IMG/VR virus record: IMGVR_UViG_3300048924_000226
Coordinates: 1 to 23,506 of that record
Reading direction: 5' to 3' (one strand)
DNA: 23,506 nt
From: a virus
In this document: piece by piece, positions 1-6,168 of the stretch
Layout: each line of letters begins with the position of its first letter
Position numbering within the stretch: position 1 is the first letter of the stretch
Notes under the pieces: generated by a model
Told to the model about the DNA's origin: nothing
Seen by the model: the letters and a program-made list of their open reading frames with translations, nothing else
The model's database searches: none
Program-made: the position numbers and the translations under genes

Positions 1-345
1 CGCACCTTCTTCGAAGGTTGCTACATCGAGCTTTTCAAGCGCAACGATGGAACCCACCGCATCAAGTATGTCAGTCCATCCGGCGACGAGATCACCTTGA
101 ACCTCTCTAGCAAGGGTTGGGCTCAAGGATTGCCGTCACAACATTTCGAGGAAATTGCTTACTCGCCTGAGCAGATACCGGACTTCACCGGCGTCGGAAG
201 CGCACTGCCGGAATACTTGGCTCTATGGCGGCTCATGATAAGCATGGACAAGACGATCCACCACGTCTTGCAGCCTCTCGGCGTATCGATGGAAACAATG
301 TATCCGTCTGGTGGCGTTGGCGCCGAAGCTCCTACTACCGCCTAA
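1..345 (+). CDS. C-terminal part of an unidentified protein, cut by the window edge
   Basis: The reading frame is open from the first base of the window to the TAA at 343-345, giving 114 visible residues. The start codon lies outside; the TTG at 97 is internal, because the frame upstream of it is equally coding-like. The visible part is a soluble mixed alpha/beta sequence with no membrane span or motif that I recognise. It contains a short hydrophilic strand-rich part (ELFKRNDGTHRIKYVSP) and then a helix with ALWRLMISMDKTIHHVL. It is followed within 20 bases by a hairpin terminator and converges with the minus-strand small membrane gene ending at 382. Function is unknown, and whether it belongs to the phage or the host is not decided by the sequence. 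Confidence 0.6.
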   Translation, partial: RTFFEGCYIELFKRNDGTHRIKYVSPSGDEITLNLSSKGWAQGLPSQHFEEIAYSPEQIPDFTGVGSALPEYLALWRLMISMDKTIHHVLQPLGVSMETMYPSGGVGAEAPTTA

Positions 346-364
346 CCAACGCCGCATCACAATC

Positions 365-382
365 CCCGCTTCGGCGGGTTTT
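365..382 (+). terminator. Short intrinsic terminator after the left-edge gene
   Basis: CCCGC, loop TTCG, then GCGGG, directly followed by TTTT. The stem is 5 bp with a UUCG-type tetraloop and a short T run, 20 bases after the stop of the plus-strand gene. The T run exists only in the plus direction, so it serves the left-edge gene and sits at the boundary with the convergent minus-strand genes. Confidence 0.6.
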
Positions 383-567
383 CATTTCTCAATCGACGCC
401 GTGGTCTGGCGGTCCAGCGCCCATTCCATCAGGCGCGAGCCGCCCATGTAGCCCACCACACCCGCAAGAAGGGTCAGTGAACCAACGAGAACAACGATAG
501 CGAACCGGCCCCTAGCCAGTGCCTTGAGCTTTCCAAATTCAATACTGAGTGAATCTTCGTCTCGCAT
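382..567 (-). CDS. Small single-span membrane protein, paralogue A
   Basis: A 61-residue protein starting at an ATG preceded by AGGAG ten bases upstream. It has an acidic N-terminus (about residues 1-10), a basic stretch ending in ARGRF, one hydrophobic segment (about 24-43, rich in V, L, A and G) and a short polar tail ending TTASIEK. It aligns over its whole length with the protein at 716-904: both have SL near the start, GRF before the membrane span, AGV and GG within or after it, and TT.SI at the end. The basic residues before the span predict an N-in orientation. It lies downstream of the lysis genes, in a position often occupied by small phage membrane proteins. I know no named family for it. 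Confidence 0.65.
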   Translation of the reverse strand: MRDEDSLSIEFGKLKALARGRFAIVVLVGSLTLLAGVVGYMGGSRLMEWALDRQTTASIEK

Positions 568-612
568 GAGCGCACTTCTCCTTTAATAAAAAAAGATCAG
601 TGATCGCTGCTG

Positions 613-629
613 CTGCTGCGCATATTGCC
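613..629 (-). repeat. 17-bp direct repeat, copy 1
   Basis: The bases CTGCTGCGCATATTGCC (plus strand) occur here and again at 948-964. In each case the repeat lies 44-46 bases upstream of the start codon of one of the two paralogous small membrane protein genes. It is either a shared promoter or regulatory element or a remnant of the duplication that produced the pair. Confidence 0.6.
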
Positions 630-715
630 TGCTTCTGCCCGCGATGCAAATTTTGGCGGGCGTTTTGAACAGGCTTTTACGGCGGAAAGGCGGCAATTCT
701 GGCGTTTTAAGCCAG

Positions 716-904
716 CTATCTCCCGATCGAAACTGTCGTTTCAGCTCCGCCGACGCGGTTCAGCACCTGAACGCCCCCGAAGTAGGTCACGCCAGCCATG
801 AAGGCGAATGTAAACGCCAGCACCGCGAGGATCGTGAAACGACCTTTCGCCGTGGCGGTTCGGTTCTTGAAATCAAAGATGAGGGAATTTTCCGGATCAG
901 CCAT
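716..904 (-). CDS. Small single-span membrane protein, paralogue B
   Basis: A 62-residue protein. I chose the ATG at 904 over an in-frame GTG at 910 because it gives the same length and the same 10-base spacing from GGAG as its paralogue at 382-567. The N-terminal 20 residues are polar, followed by KGRF, a hydrophobic span (about 25-45, with phenylalanines) and a short tail ending TTVSIGR. The two paralogues keep the GRF before the span and the glycine pair after it but differ elsewhere, so the duplication is not recent. After the stop is a weak inverted repeat (CTGGC/GCCAG, 699-715) without a T run. Function unknown. Confidence 0.65.
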   Translation of the reverse strand: MADPENSLIFDFKNRTATAKGRFTILAVLAFTFAFMAGVTYFGGVQVLNRVGGAETTVSIGR

Positions 905-1187
905 GCACACAAGTCTCCATTAAAACGAGAACATCGTGCTCTGCTGCCTGCTGCGCATATTGCCGAAACACGTGATTCGACGCAAGAGCAGCTTCCGCTT
1001 TTAACTACATGATTGGCCATTTATCCCGCAGTGATTTGGCCATTTCAGGCCGTTTTGGACATACGTAAAAAGCTGTTTTCGCTAGATAAATCTGGTTGTT
1101 CCGGCTCCGTTCCAAACTTCCACATATTTACGTTTCTTTGGCGGAAACGTGGCGGCTGATTTGGCCGATCGGCTTACCTAGTGTGGA
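905..1187. other. 283-base intergenic stretch with repeats and inverted repeat
   Basis: I see no credible gene here. It contains the second copy of the 17-bp repeat, a 10-bp direct repeat TTGGCCATTT at 1013-1022 and 1036-1045 (23 bases apart, about two helical turns), and an inverted repeat ACGTTTC-TTTGGCG-GAAACGT at 1130-1150. None has a T run that would make it an obvious terminator. The spacing of the short direct repeats suggests operator sites for the promoter of the downstream small membrane genes, but this is inference. Confidence 0.4.
948..964 (-). repeat. 17-bp direct repeat, copy 2
   Basis: Identical to 613-629 (CTGCTGCGCATATTGCC on the plus strand). It lies 44 bases upstream of the ATG of the paralogue at 716-904, matching the placement of copy 1 before the other paralogue. 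Confidence 0.6.
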
Positions 1188-1412
1188 CTATTCGGCGGAA
1201 CACGCAGCTTCCATCCGGACGTCCAGATCCGAAAAGCCGGCGACTGTCTCCGACGTGTCGTGCACCGGATCTACCGTAAAGGCGCTGGAGTTATACGCCA
1301 CGCACCCTGCCCCGGCGCCGGAGGCGCTGCACCCGCTCATCAAAAGACCGGCCTCGCAGATCAGCAGCGGCACGATTTGCCGCCTCAACGCGGGAAACTG
1401 TCGCTTGCGCAT
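1188..1412 (-). CDS. Rz1-like outer-membrane spanin lipoprotein
   Basis: A 74-residue lipoprotein that starts inside the preceding spanin gene in another frame and runs about 100 bases past its end. The start ATG follows AAAGAG. It has a basic N-terminus (MRKRQFPALRRQ), a hydrophobic stretch and the lipobox LMSGC, with the lipidated cysteine at residue 28. The mature part is short and contains two further cysteines, with TVDPVHDTSETVAGFSDLD, like the small o-spanins of many alphaproteobacterial phages. In Rz/Rz1 systems this subunit sits in the outer membrane and joins the inner-membrane subunit to fuse the membranes in the last step of lysis. Overlap with the Rz-like gene is the classical spanin arrangement. 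The family call rests on architecture and lipobox, not on close similarity. Confidence 0.72.
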   Translation of the reverse strand: MRKRQFPALRRQIVPLLICEAGLLMSGCSASGAGAGCVAYNSSAFTVDPVHDTSETVAGFSDLDVRMEAACSAE

Positions 1413-1515
1413 CAGCGCTCTTTTGGGCCTCGCGCCCAGCGCGGTAGAGGAGATACTTTTCAAGCCAAGGTTCTAGCCATGCCAAAACGGTCGCAAGGAT
1501 CTCGCGCCAGGTCAC
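1291..1515 (-). CDS. Rz-like inner-membrane spanin
   Basis: A 74-residue protein starting at GTG (1513-1515), which overlaps the TGA stop of the upstream holin-like gene in a GTGA junction. The frame is open further upstream, but that part is a shadow of the holin gene. N-terminal residues about 4-24 (ILATVLAWLEPWLEKYLLY) form a moderately hydrophobic or amphipathic segment. They are followed by a charged, alanine-rich helical region and an arginine-rich end (RLRRRGRVRG). This fits an i-spanin: N-terminal anchor plus periplasmic coiled coil. It sits directly after the putative holin and contains the start of the lipoprotein spanin. The membrane segment is weaker than in lambda Rz. Confidence 0.65.
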   Translation of the reverse strand: MTWREILATVLAWLEPWLEKYLLYRAGREAQKSADAQATVSRVEAANRAAADLRGRSFDERVQRLRRRGRVRGV

Positions 1516-1736
1516 TTCACGACCGGAGCCGCGGAAACGACCTTGGTGGCCTTCACGCGGAAATACGCTGCCAGAACGTAGCTGACGAGCTGGACGCCGT
1601 TCAGGATCTGGTCGATGAGCGCGGATTGCTCGGCCTCGCCGAAGGTGTATCCGTTCTTCTGCAGGATCGTCGCAATCAGGCCAACGAGCGCGGCCCATAC
1701 CGTTTTGCTTTGGAGAAAGCCCTTAATACCGTCCAC
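1512..1736 (-). CDS. Putative small holin
   Basis: A 74-residue protein with a GTG start preceded by GAAAGGG seven bases upstream. It has two hydrophobic segments, about residues 13-26 (VWAALVGLIATILQ) and 47-60 (GVQLVSYVLAAYFR), joined by a polar loop, and a lysine-containing C-terminus. Small size, two spans and its place immediately before the spanin pair suggest a holin that would form the inner-membrane lesion and set the time of lysis. An intrinsic terminator separates it from the DUF5675 gene upstream, so it may have its own promoter in 1740-1790 or depend on readthrough. Confidence 0.65.
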   Translation of the reverse strand: MDGIKGFLQSKTVWAALVGLIATILQKNGYTFGEAEQSALIDQILNGVQLVSYVLAAYFRVKATKVVSAAPVVK

Positions 1737-1790
1737 TAAAATACCCTTTCATTAGGCTTCCAGTGAATCACGGGCGGAATCGGTCGGCAA

Positions 1791-1823
1791 ATAAAAACAG
1801 GGGCGCTCACCACAAACGCCCCT
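1791..1823 (-). terminator. Intrinsic terminator between the DUF5675 and holin genes
   Basis: On the minus strand, GGGGCG, an 11-base loop and CGCCCC (hairpin 1800-1822, plus one A-T pair) are followed by TGTTTTTATTT. This is the best canonical terminator in the window. It lies inside the lysis cassette, 50 bases after the DUF5675 stop codon. Confidence 0.8.
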
Positions 1824-1872
1824 TCCCCAACGGAAATACTCAGCGAAAGAGGAAACGCTAAGCAGAAGAATC

Positions 1873-2292
1873 CTAAGCCGCTTTCGGCTCATCGACAATC
1901 GTAATTGTGAATGCCTTGGCGCCGATCTCTTTCCGCATATGGTTGATCGCTATCGTGCTGTCCGCGACCGCCGAGAGCACCTGCGTTACCGTCATCGCCA
2001 TGCCGACAAGAATGCAGCCTTCGGTATCCTTCGTCGTGTTTCCGATGTGGATGAGGATGCCCGTCCGGTCGGGAACATCCTTCAGCTCCCAGACCTGCTT
2101 CTTCTTGACTGGTGAGTTTAGCTCCCAGCCGTGCGGCGTACAGGCGTATGTTCCGGCAGGAATGCAGCTTATGCCGGTCTTGTTCCCACGCGGGGCCTCT
2201 TCAAGAGTGTAAACCGTATATGGGAGGCCGCTAAGCACCCCCATGCAGGCGCCGTTGGCGGTCAGGATGCGACGAAGGGTGAGCGCTCTCAT
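1873..2292 (-). CDS. DUF5675 family protein, candidate endolysin
   Basis: A 139-residue soluble protein. I chose the ATG at 2290-2292, which overlaps the upstream TGA in an ATGA junction and has GAGGA nine bases before it. Visible family features are a YTVYTLEEAPR strand, IPAGTY, and the block LIHIGN...DTEGCILVG, with His82 and Cys93. DUF5675 proteins are widespread in phages. The conserved His and Gly-Cys resemble the active-site spacing of L,D-transpeptidase (YkuD)-like enzymes, so a peptidoglycan-acting role is plausible but not established. No lysozyme, amidase or endopeptidase gene is recognisable elsewhere in the lysis cluster, and this gene occupies the endolysin position beside holin and spanins. 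I see no signal peptide, so it would need the holin for export. Confidence 0.7.
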   Translation of the reverse strand: MRALTLRRILTANGACMGVLSGLPYTVYTLEEAPRGNKTGISCIPAGTYACTPHGWELNSPVKKKQVWELKDVPDRTGILIHIGNTTKDTEGCILVGMAMTVTQVLSAVADSTIAINHMRKEIGAKAFTITIVDEPKAA

Positions 2293-2606
2293 GTGACGTT
2301 CCTCACTGCCGTGGAAAGGTGTCCCCATGCATCGAACAGCCAGCTCAACACCGCGCCCACCGTCCCGATCGTCCATACCGCCGCCTTCAGGAAGTACCGG
2401 ACGTTTCCAAGCTCCGTCTCAACGGCGATCACGCGGTCTTTCACCGCCTTCAGCTCCGCCTTGTTGGTCGTGTCGAGCAGGTTGACCTCAATGTCGCGGC
2501 GCTCCATGCGCGTCTTCATCTCATCGAGCTTTTCATGGACGCGATCAAACTTCGCATCCAGAAGGCGCTCAAAGTAAGTGTCCTGCTGCTTCTTGGGGGT
2601 CGTCAT
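2289..2606 (-). CDS. Coiled-coil protein with C-terminal membrane span, XhlA-like
   Basis: A 105-residue protein. The first 68 residues are highly charged and predicted helical (ERLLDAKFDRVHEKLDEMK; ELKAVKDRVIAVETELGNV). A single hydrophobic segment (about 74-91, AAVWTIGTVGAVLSWLF) and a short tail follow. This layout matches the haemolysin XhlA type of phage protein, which is found in lysis cassettes and contributes to membrane damage with a holin. Here it precedes the DUF5675 gene, with which it overlaps by 4 bases. It could equally be a structural or lysis-timing protein; the family call rests on layout only. Confidence 0.55.
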   Translation of the reverse strand: MTTPKKQQDTYFERLLDAKFDRVHEKLDEMKTRMERRDIEVNLLDTTNKAELKAVKDRVIAVETELGNVRYFLKAAVWTIGTVGAVLSWLFDAWGHLSTAVRNVT

Positions 2607-2615
2607 GCACGGCCG

Positions 2616-3044
2616 CTATTCGTTGGGCAGGCCGGAGTAGTTGTGCCAGTAAACGCAGTCGCTGGCGTTTTCGAGCTGCACCCACATGCGGTTGGGCCGT
2701 TGGCTGCCAGCGCCATTGTTGGCATCGGCCAGCCAGCGGACGGACGGGTTACGGGACCAGGCGTTTGTCGTACCGGAGCCGCTGGTCGGGCGGCCGGAAC
2801 CACAGACAGCCTGCGCCGTGTTCTCAACGCAGACATTGTGGCCGAGCGACGGGTCGAATAAAGCGTAAAGCGTGCCGGAGACGATGGTAAAGCTCGTCGC
2901 CGTGGTTGTGCCGCAGAGGTAGCCGCCGTGGTTGTTAGGCGCGCGGATGGCCTCTTTCTTGATGTCCCAGCGATCAAGGGATTGGGCAGACAGGTTGCCC
3001 GCCGCCAGCAGGGCCAGCGCGGTCAGAGCGAGATATGTTTTCAT
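2616..3044 (-). CDS. Exported small phage protein with four cysteines
   Basis: A 142-residue protein. Of two in-frame ATGs (3059 and 3044) I prefer 3044: it follows GAAAGAAACCGGG, the same leader as in the fibre gene at 3533-4237, and gives a clean signal peptide. Residues 1-20 (basic MKT, hydrophobic LALTALALLAA, then NLSA|Q) form a Sec signal. The mature part begins QSLDRWDIKKEAIRAPNN and has four cysteines (LCGT, VCVE, VCGS, DCVY), an even number that would suit two disulphides. It is rich in Asn, Gly, Ser and aromatic residues, like fibre tips or adhesive domains. It lies last in the fibre cluster, just before the lysis genes. I do not recognise the family. Confidence 0.7.
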   Translation of the reverse strand: MKTYLALTALALLAAGNLSAQSLDRWDIKKEAIRAPNNHGGYLCGTTTATSFTIVSGTLYALFDPSLGHNVCVENTAQAVCGSGRPTSGSGTTNAWSRNPSVRWLADANNGAGSQRPNRMWVQLENASDCVYWHNYSGLPNE

Positions 3045-3062
3045 CCCGGTTTCTTTCATTGT

Positions 3063-3539
3063 TTAAAACACGCAGGTCGTTGCGCTTGCCGTGCCCACCC
3101 CAAGTAACGTGCCGAGGTTGAGCGAGGTCGAGACTAGAGCCTGATCGAGACGCCGGAACACGCCACCGGAACGGACGCAGACAACGCCAGAGGCCGTTTT
3201 CACGATGTCGCCGATGGTCGGGGTGATACCGGCCTGAGCTGTCGGTATGGTCAGGTTGTTCAACACGGACGCGCTGACCACCAGCAGGCCTTCGTTGGCG
3301 GTGCCGGGGTTCGATACGGTCGTGTTGCTGGACGTCATGATATTGCCGACCCCATCCTTATAGACCGTCGAATTAGGAACGGCCGGAGGTGTCGTTGTGA
3401 TCGACGTCGAGAAGGTCGTGCGGCTCGCGGTGAAGGACGCTCCAGTGGTCGTGAGGTTGGGCACCTCGTAGGTTTGCGCCGCGGCATCACCGCAGACGAT
3501 TGCCAGCGCCGTGGTGGCAAGGAGCAGGGCTTTTACCAT
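3063..3539 (-). CDS. Exported fibre-like phage protein
   Basis: A 158-residue protein starting at an ATG that overlaps the upstream stop (ATGGTAA), with GGAGG nine bases before it. Residues 1-21 form a signal peptide (MVKALLLATTALAIVCGDAAA|Q). The mature sequence is Ser/Thr-rich and strand-like (TTTGASFTASRTTFSTSITT), with no basic or hydrophobic core motif. It ends SLNLGTLLGVGTASATTCVF and has two cysteines in the mature part. The composition resembles trimeric fibre or adhesin shafts. It belongs to a run of three exported genes between tailspike and lysis cassette. No specific family recognised. Confidence 0.68.
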   Translation of the reverse strand: MVKALLLATTALAIVCGDAAAQTYEVPNLTTTGASFTASRTTFSTSITTTPPAVPNSTVYKDGVGNIMTSSNTTVSNPGTANEGLLVVSASVLNNLTIPTAQAGITPTIGDIVKTASGVVCVRSGGVFRRLDQALVSTSLNLGTLLGVGTASATTCVF

Positions 3540-4237
3540 ACTGCCGCGCCTCCGCTCGCATTCTGCCACGTGTTCGTCTTGCCATTGCAGTAGTTCGGTA
3601 TCGAGGAGCTGCTGAGAGCCATGGCACCCGCCGTTGTCGGCGAGACGCAGCTATAGGGGGCTGCGCCGCTCGTTCCGGGGCGAAGCACGACACTGCTGGC
3701 ACTGATGTTCGGCGCCGTTATGCCGCCGCCGACCTCCAATTGAATACCCGAAAGGGTTGCCGTCCCGATGCCTACGCTGGCGCTCACGCCACCGGCTGCA
3801 ACAAGCGCCGTACCGGCAGAGTTTTGGATTTGGAACTGGGAGGCGCCTGCCTGTCCCAGCTTAACGGCAGCGCCGTTGGGCGAAATCGGATAGATATAAG
3901 CCCGTGGCGCGGTGCCCGTTGCGATAAGAACGCCGGTAGCGGCGCTATTATCTGTTGCCGTGAATGTCGCGGGGGTGGGCGCGAGGCTGTAAGCGCCAAC
4001 CTGCAGAGCGGTCGCGCTGATGCTCGTTTGGCTCACGCCCGTGGCCGTGATGCCCGACCCCGAAACACCACCAAAGCTACCTGAATTGTTGTACTGGAGT
4101 TGCCCGTTCGACCCACCCGGCGTGGTCGGAGAGCTGGAACCGCCTGTCCCGCCCGTCGAGAACGCGTAGTTCGGCGGAATCACCTGCGCGCTCGCGGCGC
4201 TGGCGAGGAAGATGAGAGGGAGTATGAAGCGCTTCAA
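3533..4237 (-). CDS. Exported tail-fibre-like protein
   Basis: A 234-residue protein starting at TTG, preceded by GAAAGAAACTGCG; no ATG or GTG gives the intact signal peptide. Residues 1-17 form a Sec signal (MKRFILPLIFLASAASA|Q). The mature part has a Gly/Ser/Thr-rich segment and then GGSNGQLQYNNSGSFGG, a motif common near the start of phage tail-fibre domains. Repeated strand-forming stretches follow, with IGTATLSGIQLEVGGGI. The C-terminus has two cysteines and ends NTWQNASGGAAVW. A receptor-binding or fibre role is likely from the motif and the position after the tailspike. The signal peptide is unexpected for a virion protein assembled in the cytoplasm. Confidence 0.7.
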   Translation of the reverse strand: MKRFILPLIFLASAASAQVIPPNYAFSTGGTGGSSSPTTPGGSNGQLQYNNSGSFGGVSGSGITATGVSQTSISATALQVGAYSLAPTPATFTATDNSAATGVLIATGTAPRAYIYPISPNGAAVKLGQAGASQFQIQNSAGTALVAAGGVSASVGIGTATLSGIQLEVGGGITAPNISASSVVLRPGTSGAAPYSCVSPTTAGAMALSSSSIPNYCNGKTNTWQNASGGAAVW

Positions 4238-4255
4238 CGCAGTTTCTTTCGTTCG

Positions 4256-6124
4256 TTAAGTTCGACTGCAGGAGGCGTAGACCGTACCGGCCGCTACGCC
4301 GCTGATGGAGCCCGACGTCGGGTTGATGGGGCGGATTGAAACCGTGCCATCCGTCAGCACTTGGCCGACAAGGATCAGCCCTTGCAGATCCGAAGAGAAG
4401 CTGACCTCGACTTTATCGCCCACCTTGCAGCCGCTCACGGTCAGGGTTGTTGCCGTACCAGCAGTAGCCGCGGCAACGGTCGGAATCGTCCATGTCTTGC
4501 TACCGGAGTTGACGACCCGGCCGAGCTGGACGTCCGTGTTGCCGCTCTGCACGAGCGGTTGGGACGTCGCGACGCCCGCCACCATATACTTGCTCTGGTA
4601 GAGTCCGATCTGCGGCCGGACGGCACCAGCCAAGCGGAAAAGGTTGGTGGCAAGGGTGGTGGCGCGGTCGTCGATGCTCCGCACCATGCCAATCTGCATA
4701 TCGATCGGGCTGTCGAGATAGATGTTATCGAAGAAATTGGACGTGACCGGATCGTAGTTCACGCAGTTGTTGTACGCGTCCACTTGCGCGCAACTGAGAC
4801 CGTTGATGTTGCCGCCGGTGATCCCGCGCGTGCCGTTGTACTCCGAAATCAAATAAGACGAGCGAAGGTTTTTCACACCGTTGATCGTAATGCCGGCCAG
4901 CTTGTTGTTGCGGGCGCGGGCAGACACTGTAGCCCCATCCAGATATTCCGCAGCGGTATTGTTGCCGCTGCCGATCAGGACGCCGCCGCCGACCGTCGTA
5001 CCGGAGACATCGATCGTGTAGCTGCCGCCGACCACGTTCTTGCCGATCCATGCCGCGAACTGGTTGCTTGCGCCGACACAGCCGACCAGGCTCATGTTTA
5101 CGTGACAGTCAGTGACCCCGTAGGTGTTGTAGCTCGTGTCTTTACTGACAAAGAGGGCGCCGTTGCCCTTGGCACCGTCGATGAGGCCGTCCACGCGGCA
5201 GTTTTGGGCACCCGCCAGTTTCACCCCGGCGAAGGTGCCGTTGTAAGCCAGTACACCCGTAATCACGATGTCCGAGCAAACATCACCCTTCGGAACATAG
5301 GACACGATGCTGACCTGATCGTCCCCATTGCTGATGCAAAGCGGGTTGCTGATCTGCGCGCGGACGACGGGGCCGGTGAATGACGCGCCGGACAGAATGC
5401 CGTTGGAGGAGTGGATGCCGTCCGCCAGACTGCCGATCACGATAGGGCTGATGATGCGGGCGTTCGTGCATTTGACGAGGCAGAGGCCCGCGCCGGGGCT
5501 GTTGATGGACACCGGACGGTCCAGAACCACGTTGTCCGCGCCGTTGTACACGCAGATGCTGGGAATATTCGTGCGGGAAATGGCGGGATCGGAGCAGCGC
5601 ACACGGGCGTTGCTGACGATCACGTTGCTCACGCCGACCCGAAGGAAGCCCGCATTCTTGTTGTTGAAGATCAGCTCGGCGCCGGGCTCGAAATACAGGT
5701 TGACAGACTTCAGGATATCGAGCTTGGCAGTGGTACCCGCCAACAGGAACGGGCGAGCCGGGAAATAGAGGGTGTCGCCGTCATTCGCGGCAGCATAGGC
5801 CGCAAGGATCTTGGCGAGGTCGTCGGTCGTCCCGTCACCCTTCGCGCCCTTGTCGAGGACGTTGATGCAGTGACCGCTTTCCGAGAACCGGTATCCGAGC
5901 GGGATGGCCGTGTCCCCACCGTAAGCAATGACATTGAGGGCGGACGCATCCGCGATAATGGCATCAAGGTTAGCTTGTACCGCGACAGCCGCCTCTTGGG
6001 CGGTATTGGCCGTCTGGATCGCCTGATTGGCTGCGGCAATGATTTCCGAGGGATCGAATGCGGGCACGCCCGGCGTCACCGGAGGGCCATCCGGTTGAAG
6101 CCGAGGGTCATCGCGCAAGCTCAT
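4256..6124 (-). CDS. Right-handed beta-helix tailspike (pectate-lyase-3 type)
   Basis: A 622-residue protein. Residues 1-60 contain a Pro-rich start and an Ala/Gln-rich helix (AAANQAIQTANTAQEAAVAV), probably a trimeric coiled coil that attaches to the tail. The block INVLDKGAKGDGTTDD (88-103) is the classical start of Pectate_lyase_3/beta-helix tailspikes. The rest to about residue 500 shows solenoid-like rungs rich in Asn, Gly, Val and Ile. The last 100 residues are a Gly/Thr/Val-rich beta domain ending YASCSRT. Such spikes bind and often cleave host surface polysaccharide; the substrate cannot be read from the sequence. Unlike its neighbours it has no signal peptide. It lies between the ejection proteins and the exported fibre-like genes. 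Confidence 0.85.
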   Translation of the reverse strand: MSLRDDPRLQPDGPPVTPGVPAFDPSEIIAAANQAIQTANTAQEAAVAVQANLDAIIADASALNVIAYGGDTAIPLGYRFSESGHCINVLDKGAKGDGTTDDLAKILAAYAAANDGDTLYFPARPFLLAGTTAKLDILKSVNLYFEPGAELIFNNKNAGFLRVGVSNVIVSNARVRCSDPAISRTNIPSICVYNGADNVVLDRPVSINSPGAGLCLVKCTNARIISPIVIGSLADGIHSSNGILSGASFTGPVVRAQISNPLCISNGDDQVSIVSYVPKGDVCSDIVITGVLAYNGTFAGVKLAGAQNCRVDGLIDGAKGNGALFVSKDTSYNTYGVTDCHVNMSLVGCVGASNQFAAWIGKNVVGGSYTIDVSGTTVGGGVLIGSGNNTAAEYLDGATVSARARNNKLAGITINGVKNLRSSYLISEYNGTRGITGGNINGLSCAQVDAYNNCVNYDPVTSNFFDNIYLDSPIDMQIGMVRSIDDRATTLATNLFRLAGAVRPQIGLYQSKYMVAGVATSQPLVQSGNTDVQLGRVVNSGSKTWTIPTVAAATAGTATTLTVSGCKVGDKVEVSFSSDLQGLILVGQVLTDGTVSIRPINPTSGSISGVAAGTVYASCSRT

Positions 6125-6168
6125 GTGCCGTCAGCCTAACCCGCTTTCGGAAGCGCGTAAAACAAAAC

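Noticed and set aside
1516-1698. N-terminal extension of the Rz-like protein
   Set aside because: The upstream residues are an Arg/Pro-rich shadow of the holin gene in another frame. The GTG at 1515 gives the standard coupled junction.
4361-5383. Long open frame of 340 codons on the plus strand opposite the tailspike
   Set aside because: It mirrors the codon phase of the beta-helix tailspike gene, is full of low-complexity Ala/Asp/Val/Arg, and has no ribosome site or domain. The minus-strand gene has clear family features.
6142-6155. CGCTT-TCGG-AAGCG hairpin between tailspike and transglycosylase genes considered as terminator
   Set aside because: The stem is only 5 bp and there is no T run in the direction of transcription.
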